DNA from: Diatrype stigma
Lineage: Eukaryota; Ascomycota; Sordariomycetes; Xylariales; Diatrypaceae
Assembly (NCBI GenBank): GCA_022225965.2
Contig: JAKJXP020000026.1
Location: forward strand, 372,001 to 436,000
Direction: 5' to 3'
DNA: 64,000 bases
Positions 33,846-46,441 of this stretch are shown piece after piece; the stretch's first letter is position 1; each line of letters starts with the position of its first letter. The notes beneath the pieces are model-generated. The model saw only the letters and a list, made by a program, of their open reading frames with translations. It had not been told where the DNA came from and made no database searches. Position numbers and translations under genes: made by a program.

Positions 33846-35743
33846 CTATCGCTCCTGAGAGTGTGGGTAGTTCCGAGGAGTCACGTTCTTGGCAAATTGA
33901 AGCATCCTGGACCCGGAGTGGCTTGGGGGTGTCTTCGACACCACTGGCTTGTTTGCATCCCAGTCGTATTCGGTTCTGACCTGTCCATTAGTAAGGAGCG
34001 GATTTTGCGAATGCGCCATGTTCACCACATGGGGATATAGTGGTGTGGCGGGTTGGCTACCATCACTCCCATCGACGTAGCCTGGCACAGATGGAAACTC
34101 TGAGAAGCCCGACTGGCTGCACGGCGTAAAGACTTGCTGTTCTCCCAGATAATGACCCATGAAATTCGTTGACGCGCCAAAGTTAACCATCATCCCGGGG
34201 CTCTGAGGCGGCGTTTTGAGATTTGCTTCGCTATCCCACCCATGCATATAGCCATGCTGCATAGCACTACCGAGGACTAGCACGTCGTCGTCGGAACAGT
34301 TCGAGGACACTGTCGGTTCTTGCTGCGTTACAACCGCGGGCGTCATTGGCGTCGGAGGTGACGCTATAGGGAAATGTGCAGTCATCGGTCCGCTATGCTG
34401 GTACTGGCATTGACGGTAAAAGGCTTCTTGTTTACTATTGCTCATGGGTGAGCGTGGACCCGCGCTGGACTTCTGAATTCGACCAGGCCCGCTCCCGTTG
34501 GTAGAGGCAATTCGGTGTATGTTACCATCTGCGGTTTTCGGCCCGTGTGATCGAGTCTTCAGGGCGACTGACTGCAAACTAGCTGGTCGGTGGGATGGGT
34601 TTCGACGAGAAGCAATGTTCGCGGGAGGTGGTGGTGACTTGAACGAATTCCCAGGGCTGGGAATGTTTTGCGGGTGCTCGCTATGGGCGAAGGTTTTTGA
34701 TAGGCGTTCGTGAGCGTCGTCGTTAGTCCCCGAGCTCTCCAGGTTGCTGATGACTGAAGAAGCTTGTCCGTGAGATGATACCGATGGGTTGGCGTATGCG
34801 CCCCCGACAATATTCTGAAATCGAAAACCCATCTGTTCACACTCTGCTGGGTGAAAATTAGAGGACACTAACCCGCCATAATGAGGCGAAGCCGTGCTAG
34901 CTGATTCCAGGGTCTGGTTCAAAGAGACAAAGGGGGAAGCAAGACGGTCCGAGCCTGCATCGTGGTCAAAAGAATCGACGCCCTGAGTCTCGGGAAACCC
35001 CATCATCTCAGGAGAAGAGAAATTGATCGGTGCCTGAGTCGGGAAGGCGTCCGAGTCATCCCGATGGGGGCTCGGTTGCGGAAGGTCGGGGGGAGACCTA
35101 GACTCTTCGGGGCTGTCATCGCCATCTTTCTCATGAGTAGACTCAGACATGTGGGAGTTCGAGCTGACATCCGGGAAGAGAGCAGAAGAAGGTTGCACGC
35201 GCTTGTGATCATTCTCGCTAAAGCATTCTGTAGAATCACTAAGAGAGTACTCTTGGGGCGAGGCTGACTCCGAAGGATCCTGCTCAGCTGCTCTACGAGC
35301 CTCGTATTCTTCTTGCTTCTTCTCCTGTTTCGCCTTGGCCCGCCGGTTTTGGAACCAGTTCTGGAGAGGAAGTCAGCAACAACTACGATGAGAGAGGACC
35401 TGAGGGGAATTACGTTTATCCTCGCCCGCTCTAGTCCAAGACACTCAGCCAGCCCTGCCTTCACCGAGCTTGAAGGCTTTGGGTTCTTCCGAAATTCCTT
35501 CTCCAACCTGTCTACCTCTTCCTTGGTTAGTCGTGGCTTCGACTCGGTCTTGCCATCGACCAAAGCAGCATGTTCGCCCATGAAAGCATTACGCGGTTGC
35601 TGATATGAATATATGTACGGGATACCATGGTATCCGTGATGGCCCCGATATTGCCCCTCTGGATACTGGATGGAGTTTGCTTGCCCCGCGGGGAAGGCAA
35701 ACATCGGGGCGAAGTTCGCCTCAGGATAGAACTGCATATCCAT
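33846..35743 (-). CDS. Homeobox transcription factor, Htf1/Hox2-like
   Basis: This is a nuclear DNA-binding protein with one homeodomain. The two exons are 35743-35414 and 35360-33846 (1845 nt in frame, 614 aa). The 53-bp intron lies exactly between ARIN and NWFQNRRAKAK, inside recognition helix 3. The homeodomain spans about residues 66-124, with helix 1 RLTKEEVDRLEKEF and the invariant WFQNRR at 112-117 all present. N-terminal residues 1-60 are aromatic/Gln-rich (YPEANFAPMFAFP); the long C-terminal part is Ser/Pro/Asn-rich and ends MLQFAKNVTPRNYPHSQER. That organisation resembles the homeobox factor (Htf1/MoHox2) that controls conidium formation in sordariomycetes; the ortholog call is inference and I leave the symbol blank. 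An in-frame ATG at 35737 is an alternative start. A 15-kb gene-free region lies upstream. Confidence 0.88.
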
Positions 35744-38600
35744 GTTTTCACTGACGCGCTGTCGATACTAAGACGTATAAATAAAGACGCGATACCTGCA
35801 AGATGGACCTGGAAGTTGCGGGCTGAAATCAAACCTGTCCAGGCCGACGGAAGGATATTACTAATAGTGCGTGGTGCGTGCCGTGCTGAATTATATATAC
35901 TCCGGGAGTTCGTCGAGAGCCTGGGCTGAGGCTTCTCGTAAAGAATGACTGGAAGTTAGATGACCGCACAGACCGACACGAAGAGGGTTTGGTGGTGGAA
36001 CGAGCGTGGTGTGAAGGTGCTAGAGCGCAGAGCATCAACACCAGCGGCGTCCAGGTCGAGGAGATGTTGGTATAAGAGCAAAGCAGCCAAGGCAGTGCAG
36101 ATGTGTCCGACCCCAGGTGAGACAGAGCTCCCACTCGAACTCCTCAAGGAGATATCCTCGAGACAGAGACAACAGGGCAAAGAGTCGTCAGGATGGAACA
36201 AGAAAAACAATCAAGGAGTTTGCCTGAGAGCCGGAAGGGAGGAGGGGGGTGGCGTGTAGATGTAGTGGTGGGTCTTCTAGGGAAACACAGAGCCCTTTCG
36301 CCTATGCTGTCGCCCGGAAAGTGTGGTGAAGTACTTGCAGGAGTACCTGGGAGATACAAAAGACAGCGAGGAGAGGAAATTTGCTGGGAGGAGCGAATCA
36401 AGTCGGACCAACCTGCGAAGGCTGGGCCTAACTACCTAGTTAACAGGACCTAAGCTGGAGGAGACGGACGGGCAGCTGACGGGGTAGCACTGTATGTGGG
36501 CGATATGTGGGAGAGGGTAGTGGGAAGGTATTCCACATGGACCAACCAGCGACAAGAACCGTCTCTCTTGGCTTTCTGGCATCTCTTTTCCCTTTTTCCC
36601 TTTCTCCCCTTCCCCTTCGCTCCCTTCTTTCCCTTTGGGTGCCCAGAGCTAAAAGGCTGCAGCAGACTGCACAAGCTTGGGCTTTTGATTACGAGCAGGG
36701 TAGTGTTGCTCAAGCGCTGACTTGGCTCTGGCCGCCACCTGAGAAACTTCAGGTAGGGAACGTGGCGGAGGTGGGCGGCCCTGAACAACATCCTCAGGCC
36801 GGGCCCACGGGCAGGTAGACGACTGGCAGGCTGGCTGGCAGGTCTAGCACTTCCAGGTTCTGCTACCATAGTATGTAGGTATGTAGGTACATACATAACA
36901 TATCTTTCTTATTCTTTCGTCTTTTTGGGTGACCACGGGCAGACTCCCAGCAGAACCCAGCTCCAGATCCAGCACTAGACCCCACAGGCAGAGGGAGAAG
37001 AGGAGCATCGAGGCACATCAGTGGCTCGACGGTAGCTGGCCGGTACGGACCCCAAGACCCAGCAAGACCCAAAAAGGCCCAAAAAGACCCAAGAGAGACC
37101 CAAGAGCTACCTGGATTTGTACATACATGTAGGCATTGTAGGCAACGACCAGACCCATACCTGCGTAGCGTGCCTATGGTATTGTACAATGCACGCCCGC
37201 ACGCCTAGGTAAGTAACTGCAGCCATACACACTATGTAGGTAGTATGTAGTACGGGTTACCTGTAGTACATGGGATGCGCACCTGGGCGCACAACTCGGT
37301 GCAGGTGGATGGGATGTAGACTCTAGAGTGGGTCTCTGGGTTCATGGACCGTCCGTACGCTAGACAGGGGTTCTTTACTTTTCTTTTTGCGCTCTCTTCC
37401 TCTGGAGCCCTTTCCCATTCTTGGTCCCGGAAAAGGTACCGAGGAGGACATCCCCTTGTTAAAGTGGATTGGTCTAAACCAACAGGAAGCCCCCCCTGCT
37501 TTAGGTCATACAAGGGCCATAGCTGAAGATAGGCGAGATACGCGGTTGAAAGGGAGAGTTGACATGACATCGACGCCAGAATGGGATTATGTCAATCTGT
37601 ATTATGTGGAGTTGGAATTCCGTATACTACCTCTACCTGGTATTTTACTGCCTGTCGGTGTCGGTATAGGTAGAGGTATACACTATGTATGTAGGTACAT
37701 GTATACAGTTACCTACATGTACCTCTGGCAATGTGGGTGGTATGCAGTCGGCAGCCGACCAATGCACATAGGTGAGAATTATGTAAGTGTGTATATAAAA
37801 AGGCAAAGAGAGAGCGAGACATAAATCAAGGGCTATAATATCATATTACTATGCCGTTATTACTACGACCCTACATATATCATAGAGATGCTAACCTTCC
37901 GCTAAATACGTAGTACATGTAAAAGAGAGGCGCGCGGGAGAAATGGATATGGGTCTGGCTGTGCAGGGAGGCAGGCACGCACTGGGAACACCCACTCAGT
38001 AGATGTAGGTACCTATGGTAACTACCTAGCACGTACGTATTGTACATACATACATCCATACATGCACGATGCACATACATCATTATGTATCAACTACTTC
38101 CAGTACATACCTACATACGTACATGCTCTCCTAGGCACGGCAGATCAATGCAAGGCGCGATTGAAAATCGTATGGAGATGGAAGGGCGGCCACCAAGAAA
38201 ATGACCAGTACTAACCAAGGTTGGTAGGTAGGCAGGTAGGTACCTTGAGGTCAGAGCTGCTAGAGCATCAGGGCAAAGTCATCAAGGTAGCAAGCAAGCA
38301 AGCAGCAACATGTGTTGTACGGAACTGGATGAACTGAACTGATGTGACCGGCGCATGGTGCATATATTGTATAGAGCTACAGTAGGTACTAGTCCAGCAG
38401 GTACAGCTACGTATAGGTAGGTGCAGGTAGCGGCTGGTGATGTACACTACACTACATACATACATGGCAAAGCGCACCTTGGCCGAAAAGGTTATTCTGC
38501 CAGCCCCCATCGAGTTTAGGCCCGCCCAGATGTTACTCTACAGGCGCGAGGTAATTACTACTGCTTTCAAGAGGGCACAGACTCTCTGATATCCAAGCGT
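35744..38600. other. Gene-poor region upstream of the homeobox gene, part 1
   Basis: There is no supported coding sequence here. It includes a polypyrimidine stretch at about 36585-36640 (purine-rich on the homeobox strand), repeated GACCCA/AAAAGGCCC words at about 37050-37100, a hairpin at 37622-37681 and many ACCTAC/TAGGTA runs (36865-36895, 37225-37245, 38220-38240). This could be promoter and long 5' leader of the homeobox gene, but the sequence alone does not show it. Confidence 0.5.
37622..37681. repeat. Imperfect inverted repeat / hairpin
   Basis: The arm GTATACTACCTCTACCT (37622-37638) pairs with AGGTAGAGGTATAC (37668-37681) apart from a short bulge, with a 29-base loop. Built from the local TACC-type repeat; no function implied. 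Confidence 0.6.
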
Positions 38601-38882
38601 ATGGGCAGCTGCACTGTGCCAGACAGCGATCAGCATCCAGCAACAGACACGATCCTGTCCAAATGGGCACGCTTGGCACTCACTTCTGCCCTGACTGGGA
38701 ACCGTATTCTACACTTGTCTGCGCTCGACCCCACACTGATCTATCTTCAGTGGGCACACTTTGTGACCCGTGACCATGACCCTGATGATCGACGGCTCGT
38801 CAGAGTTAAGCTCTCATCCGGATTCAGAGTTGGTGACGACGTAGCTACCGGAGTAGGTAACAAGCTATGTCGGTACAGGTAG
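38601..38882 (+). CDS. Small ORF of 93 codons, function unknown
   Basis: The frame starts ATG GGC AGC TGC and runs 93 codons to TAG. Its codon use looks more gene-like than neighbouring ORFs (for example ALDPTLIYLQWAHFVTRDHD, with mostly moderate codons), yet I recognise no domain, signal peptide or membrane segment. It lies in the 15-kb gene-poor stretch and may be a relict exon, an orphan gene or chance. I give it low weight. Confidence 0.2.
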   Translation: MGSCTVPDSDQHPATDTILSKWARLALTSALTGNRILHLSALDPTLIYLQWAHFVTRDHDPDDRRLVRVKLSSGFRVGDDVATGVGNKLCRYR

Positions 38883-41800
38883 AAGGGGACTTGCTTATTG
38901 CCGGAACGGAACCTAAGCGCTTTGATGTCTGGGTTGGCACTTTCTCTCTTGGGGTTTGGTACGACGAGATTCGAACGACATCTTGGCCTTCAGCTCATCT
39001 ATGTAACTACTTCTTAGGTATGGGGTTATGGATACCTACCTACCTACTATGTATGTCCTCCAGAGGTAGCTAGCTATGTCTACCCAGGTTACCTACGCAG
39101 GCATATAATATCAGTGCTTTAGACAATAGGTATCGTACAGTCGCGAAAGTCCATGAACAGCTATCGTGATATCATATCCGTAGGGGTTCAAGAGCCGAGC
39201 CGTATGCGTCCCTGGCCAGCGAGTGAGCGTTTGACTTCGATCAACTCTGTGAAGGATTACCCCTGAGACCGGCCTTGCACCGGCGAACGCTAAAGACGCC
39301 TTCAGGGCTTTTACCTGGCACCACTTAGATCTTGGGCTCGGCTCTGTACTACTGTATTAGCCGAGCGCCAGGAGATGCTAGTATCTGTTACCGCCAGCGT
39401 CTATATAAGAAGTAGACATCATATTTAACTCATGGGAGGTCATTTTAAAAATGAAGGGTTAATACGTACGTACAAGGCTATGCTGTCGACTAATCGTATC
39501 TAAGATCTCATTACTGATCGGGCACGGGACGCCATCTGCCACTCTGTGAGACCACCAGCTCAGGAAAGCCGCCCCCGTATTGTAGATTGTAGACTACAAT
39601 AGCGTTATATGGTGGGGGCTCAGGGCCCAGACTTCGACCTCGACTTCATGTAACGGCAGCTTTATCAGTCGACGGGACAGACGGGAATCCCGCTACGGAC
39701 GGGACACCATGGGCGCCAGATGGTCGCTAGCAGCAACTGCCAGACCTTGTTACCTGGTTTTTCAAGGGCGTCATGGCTGATAATGCACATTGTACTGGGT
39801 TTGTAGTTGTTGTATTTTACCCTTCTACTTTTTACTAACACGACACTGATTCTGATCTATTTTATTGTTTTGTCTGATGCTATATTGCTTCGCTTATGTT
39901 TGCGATTGATTCGTGCTATTCTATCTTCGCCTGTATGCTTCATGTGTCTAACCGCTATCCTCATCGCTATCAGATTGCATTGGTACCTATTGAACACTAA
40001 GAGGCTCAGACAGGTGCCGTCGTTACTGAAACATGCAAGTACTATGTACGGAAGTAAAGCAGTTGCACGTGCAATCCCAAAGCAACTCTACATCTCTATA
40101 CGATAACCCTATTATAGCCCTATTATAAGGATGCAGCAGGCATGTTCAGCTCTCACCTTCGAAAGGGCCATTTTGCAACACTCAAAAATACCTAGGCAGC
40201 AAGGTAATCATTACAGCATCTTTGTTCGTAGTATCTTGGTGAAGCATTCGTTCGCTTCTGATCCAATCTGGCCATCACTCCGATGGTGGTTGCTATTCAA
40301 AGTCGAGTTTCTGCTGAAGCCCCCATACAAGATAGCTTACAAAGCCAATTCAATGCACCTGTAGAGTTGATACCAGGTTCTAGACCGGAGACCCTTCAAG
40401 TCCTGCGTGAGTCTAGATCTTGTTGTTGACGACCTACATACCTACCGACCCTATTCCAACGGTGTTCTTGGTGGCGGGTAAGCCTTACTGCGTGCCTCAG
40501 GGCGTCGTAGCAGCCGTCATTGCAGCCATGAACATACGATTCATTTGATAATGTATCCAGCTCCCAACAACAATCTTGAGCTGAAGCACCTCCAATTAGA
40601 GTAGAACTCAACATCAGCCTCGGGGTCCAGCTCGCCTGGCAGAAGTCGTAGCTGTCTGTCTAACAGGGGTTGCTCTACATTGGTGCTACAGCTGAACGGG
40701 CGCAATGGCTGCGCCGCGTTACACTGCTTGAGCGGCCTGCAAGTGCAGCGGGTTGTTGTTGCGTTGCTATTCTTGGTGACTATGTTCCCGATCTCTGGAC
40801 TATATCTTAAGGTGTGATCGGGAGCAGAGCGGAACAGAAGCTTATGCTTATCGGTGCAATGCCCATTTAGGCCAAATATCCCGCGATGCAACCAGATAGC
40901 GGTCATCTGGCTTACCATCGTGCAGGCAGTTCATGCTTCGTTATGATTACCTAACAAGCAAAGGTTGAAGGATTATTAATACAAGCAAATCGAAGGAGAA
41001 TCATGACGCGATGTTTAGCAGTGTGGGGATTTTGTTAATGCCAGTGATGAGCTGAGGTCTATTTTGGCATATGCCTACCTGAACCGCGATTGGGCCGTTC
41101 TGAAGCATCGAATATCTATTTGTACAACACAGATCGCGAGGTCCATGCAGGTCAAGGACAGCTGGTGGTCCAAGAAATTCCTTCAATGAAGGAAGGCTTG
41201 CATTTGCATACACATCTGCCCGTGGTGTTCTCTGGGCATGGCTTATGACGATGGTGACAATATGTAAGGGTCTTGTCGGATATTATTGGAACCCGACTAC
41301 CAGAAACTGCCCGCTAGAAGGTTGCACTGCGAGGCGTCCTCTCGAATCACGTTGTCAGGATGTCTGTTGAACTGAAGGGATTGCATCCTTAAGATGTGCA
41401 TTATAGCCAGGCCCATCAACGCCAAAGATGGTTGGTGCCGCGGTGCCGCGTCGCTGGGTCCTAGGGATGTCGACATGACCTGGATGACCGCAGTAACCGG
41501 GGTTTCTGCATTAATTAGCCTTAATTTTACCTAGGCTCTTGTGTTAGTCAACCTAGTTAACGCTGGCCTAAAGCTGAGCCAGAAAGCTGGGACATAACAA
41601 CCTAGTAAAGACGGAAAGCCACGAGAGTTCAAACAGGCCTAAAGCTTCCGAAAGCTTTTTGCAACGACACGACACTTCCAGCCTACGGAGTAGTTCGTTA
41701 CTTAGAAGTTTAGGTAGTTAGTTGCCAAGTCATGAGTTGTTCACACCTCCAATTGTGCATGGCCGCAATCTTGTTTTTCTCTTTCTCTTTCTGAGTGCCG

Positions 41801-44160
41801 GATCAAACTTGAGCCAATCGTATAATACAAAATAACAGCAGAGAAGATTAGGGCCCTCCTAGCAAGGAATCACATAGGGCTTGTATGTATGATTCGGCCA
41901 GAGGGTCCGGGCAACTCCCTTTCCGAAATCTGTTTTCGATCCCTGGCTCCCATGTGTTGAGTGTAGATCCGGCTAGGCCCCAGCCGCACAAGAAGACAGC
42001 GGGATCGATGCCAACCTCGGTATGTCTGCACGGACCGTTCAGGGGTTTGTGTTCCCAGCTCGGAAGCGGAAACTTGGGTCTTGTCTGAAAATCAACAGCG
42101 CTCTCTCGGGTCATTGCGCTCTTCGGATCTCCCAACATCGTATCCTAGCGCCTTTTGTCGGGACGTGGGTTGTCCGGTTCCCGATGCGGGTGGACAGAGT
42201 TGCACGATGCTGCTGCACGCGCATGTGCTCACTCACCTAAACCACGTTAACGGGATTTCCAGGCGGGCGAGGGAATCTCTGCATCACTAGCATCCGTGAA
42301 TAGGAGTTCAGGTCCAGTTTATCATGCAGCTTCCAATTTACATACTTGCACATATGGAGTTGCTGCAATTACGCACGCTCAGTCACTTAATTCGACTACA
42401 AGGATCCTGTGGAGCCTCCGCTATCGCGACGAAAATGAGCAGCAATACCTTCCCACACGGTTGCCACCTGCATGACACTAGGAGAATGTTCTGCTCTTCC
42501 TCTCGTTGAGCATATTAAGATCTCCGGTTATAAGCGATTTGATATAAGAGCTCGAATCAATCTTCAATATCGAAATCCAATTCCTGGAGCCAAACTGCCA
42601 CCTATTCTCACGGAGGAGACAGCTATTGTTCAGCAGGCACATCAGCAGGCACATAACAAGCATATCAATAAGTTGGGTTTTATCTGGGAACAACATGCCA
42701 TACATAGGTAGTGACTATAAACCTAAGCGATCTATAATTACGCAGCGCCTCTCAAACATGTCATTGGTCGGCATACGAACATGATTCGGAACCGAGCAAA
42801 AGAAGTCCTCTGCGTTATAACGAGAAGATAAGTTTAGTAGGTAGCTGAGTTGGTTGTGGAGTTGGCGGTTATACGCCGCCCTATCTTCGGCCCCCCGCGC
42901 GATAATCTCGACGCTACGCGCCTCATGGACCGACTACATGCCGTCGGGCATGTCGTTACCGCTTCGACCTTTGACATTGGCCTCGTCCTCGTCTTCCTGT
43001 CGAAAACAAAAGGACCGCCACCATTATTAGCACCGTCTGAGCTGAATTCTCTCCATGGGGAGGGGCGGGACTTCGCCGATGCAGCTCGGCCACTACCAAG
43101 TTTTCCGTTCTCTAAGCCCCGATACCAACGGCGTAGACGATGTAGGCCGCGGACTAATAAGCCAGGCGCGACCACTTTTTGGCGCTTTGGGTTCTGATTC
43201 GATGCCAAGGTGCCTGGTATATTTACAACCACGCATGCTTATACTTACCCGAGCCTTTAAGATCCCTCTGCAATATGATAACATGATAATTCTAAAGCTT
43301 ACCATGTAACTAAGCGCTAATTTCATTACTGCATACTAGGTAAGAACTCCACGATGAGTAAGTCATTTCAAGATATGGATATATAGCAAAATACTGTAAT
43401 GTCGTTCATCGTGTGGCGCCATGACATCCAGACCCTTCGAGGTGTGATCGTTGCTACTGTAGCTAGGTTCGTTGCGGACCCCCCTGTAACCATTCAATCT
43501 CCCAACCATCCAACTACATGTATGGTATCATCGATGGGCCGTTTCTTCCTTGGGATATGCAAACTCGTATATTGGATAAGTTCTATTGCTCTCTCAGCAA
43601 TCGCCAAATGATTGTGCACGAGCTATTGCGGCTATGGTTATCTCCGAGCCACAGCCAGAGACCTCAACTTCAACACAAACATGGTGTAACTTGGCTGTTC
43701 GTCACGTTCTACAGCATATCAAAAAACCTCGTGTAAGGAAGATGCCGCTCTTTAGGAAGTTAGCTCTGCCTACCAGTTTAAAGCCGACGAGGCAGCAGTA
43801 TGCACTATGCAGTGTGCGGTATGCAGTAGGTAACGTTAGGTACATACATCCATGGATATAAGGCCTACCTATGCCTTCATGGTCCACAGCTCACGGGTTC
43901 ACGGGTACACAGCTGGGGTCTCTCACGGGGGTTATGTATCTGTGTGTAGGTAGAGGTGCGTACATATGAAGGTACCTATAGTTATACGTACAGAAGGTAT
44001 AAATTGTGCGCTTGTGCTGGCTGCAAAAAGTGCGAACCCCTTTTTCATTGGCACATGTGCATACTATGGCATGTGTACGTACCCACATAAACGAGCACAC
44101 GGTAAAGTTTTGATCCCTTGCAAGTTTATATGGAGACTGGCGTCCCTTGTGCTGCGTCCG
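38883..44160. other. Gene-poor region, part 2
   Basis: There is no supported gene. ORFs such as 40541-40918 (minus, Cys-containing, 125 codons), 41848-42138 (minus) and 42834-43232 (minus) / 42850-43197 (plus) are open but match nothing I recognise. A T-rich ORF at 39807-40106 looks hydrophobic only because of base composition. TACC/TAGG runs are sparser between 39.1 and 43.7 kb than elsewhere. That could mean an older inserted segment. Confidence 0.45.
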
Positions 44161-44167
44161 AACTTTC

Positions 44168-44250
44168 GGGGACAGGGGAACAGGGGGCAGCTTACAGGGG
44201 ACAGCTTACAGGGGGCTAGGGGGCAGGGAGCAGGGGGGGAACGGGGACTT
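44168..44250 (+). repeat. G-rich tract with repeated ACAGCTTACAGGGG words
   Basis: Many runs of three to seven G on the plus strand are separated by short spacers, including two copies of a GGGGxCAGCTTACA unit. The run pattern satisfies the simple G-quadruplex rule (four or more G-runs with short loops). Confidence 0.75.
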
Positions 44251-46410
44251 TGATTAAGTGGTCCAAGCGGCCACGTGGAACAAGGTTGGCTTAATACCCT
44301 TGTAGGCAATTAGCTAGCCGCCAAAGTGGGAAAGGCTGGCTCTAAAGACCGGGGACTGTGGGGCCTGGCCGCCAAGTACTCTTGGAGTACCTTTATGAAC
44401 TCATCTCACGTCTCTTTTCGTCACGGCTGTAAGCCGAGTTTTCTCCACCCGCCTCCGCTCACGTACAGGAACGCGAATGATAGCCTGCCGTTCGCTCTCA
44501 CAGACTCACAACTGCGTACATACACACACAAGCCGTGAGAGCCTGTCCGTGTCCTGGTAACCTACGCACGCATGTGGTAGAGGCAGAGCAGAGGGTTCCG
44601 CACATGAGAGAGAAGGGAGAACAAGGGAGGGGAGATGCGGGATGAGATACCACACTGGCTGGCTGTCTTGTCTGTCTGACTCTAGCTGCCTGGCTGGGTC
44701 AGTCAGGTCTCAGCTTTCTTCTTCAGAGACACAACCTTGCGTAGCTGTGCTGCGGAGACAACAGGAGCCTCGGCGTGGACAGAGACATCCATCCTCACGC
44801 CGTCCTTTCCTGATGCTATATATCTTCCCGCAGTCGCCGCTTGCCGGTCCAGTCCAGAGCGAGCAGCGGTCTCAACACGCGCTTGAGCCGCATCAGATTG
44901 CTACGCAAGCAGATGCTACTTTGATGCTTGAAAAAGTCACGTCAGGGTGCCGCCGCTCTAGCCGCTCTGCCGCCACTAGCTCCCACGCTCCTCGGCAATC
45001 ACCCCCTCCCAGTCGCCTAAGATCGGCTCTGAGGGAGGGACAGGAGAGGAGTGTTCGACAGGGAGGGCATGTGAAGATGAGTAGGATACGGTTCTACCAT
45101 GACAGCGCTCTGTCATCAACGGTAGGGATATATGATATATCAAGCCCAGTAGACCTATGATGTGAATGTTATAGATACAACTAACTAATAGGCCGTCACA
45201 ATTTGTTGTGGATCGTCTGTAGGATTTACGTTGGGGGGAGGGGGACGATGAAGGATTGGCTAGCCATAGCTTCTCGACTTCGAGCCATGCCATACACGTG
45301 TGTATCCATGTACGTAAGGACTCCCTGGTTCCTATTCCGCTACTGAGAAGATGGAGCTGCTTGCCGCTACACAGGGACATGGCGGCAGTAGATCGCCTGA
45401 TCGTGAGCCTGGCTTCCCCGCGCGCGCGCGGTGAGAAGGAAACCAGAAAACGGTTCCTTCCTCTCAGGCTCTCCCTGTGTCATGTCATACCATCGTGCCA
45501 TTTCCCATCATGTCAGCATGTCCATCACTAAGTGGACCCCTCCCTCTCGTGGTCTCGCCATGTATGTACTTGTGCGTTGCGTGACGGAGTCCTAATGTAG
45601 ACAAACCTTTCCTGCTATACGCTAAGATGGGAACATATTCCCACTTAGTAACTCATGGACCTCCAAGATAGTATTCACTACAGAGTCATAATCTCCCGTG
45701 CCGTATTAGATCGGTCTACCTGCTTTCGAGATAAGATTCCCGCAGCGTGGTACTCGTTGATTCTGTTCTTGGGACGGGAAGACGCATACGAAGGGCAGCA
45801 GCGTCTTGAACAGTTCATCGTTCCATCCCCCCCCACCTTTGCTTAAAAAAGGGGGGGTCGTCGGGGCATTTCTTCCCTTCCCTTCGCTTTCTCTCCCCCT
45901 CCCAGTCTTTCCAGACTGAGCTGCCTGCCAACGGAACGGAATTCGCCAGAAGCGAGGGGACTAAAATACTACGACGCAACTTGACCGCCGCTCACCCACG
46001 TAGACGGGATAGGCAGACACGTCACTACTGCCGCCCGCTGCATTTCTTCGAGATCGATCTTCCACCTTTTCGGCTCTCATATTTTCTCTTGCGCTTCCCT
46101 TCTTGCGCCCTGGCCAAAGTCTTGGCTCTGCTGCTGCTGCTGCTGCTCCTCCTTCCAGTCCGTCCGCGATGATGCGGGACATTTCTGAGCGCGGGAAATT
46201 TACGAGAGCAAGGTTTCTCCTTGACATGCAGATCACCTACACCCCCTGTCGTCACCTAAGTGCACTGTGCGGGCAATCCTACGTGTGGGGATTGGCCAAT
46301 TGCCGCCGCCCGCGCAAAGAGAAGGGAGGGTTCATCGGCCTACCGTACTTTACTATACCATAAACGTAGTACATACCAATCGGTAGGTATGTGGGGGGCC
46401 CATGGTTAGT

Positions 46411-46441
46411 TTCTTTTTTCTTTTTCTTTTTCTTTTTCTTA
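46411..46441 (+). repeat. (CTTTTT)n tract
   Basis: Five units of a T-rich hexamer. Simple sequence. Confidence 0.85.

Noticed and set aside
39807..40106. Possible small membrane protein
   Set aside because: Hydrophobicity follows from T-rich DNA; no homologous pattern and no basic or charged topology signals.
42834..43232. Overlapping open frames on both strands, one with an in-frame TAG
   Set aside because: Frames on three registers look equally plausible, so I cannot decide that any is coding.
44642..45160. 172-codon ORF in the desert
   Set aside because: Ser/Arg/Gln-rich with no domain, no splice context and no coding-like codon pattern.
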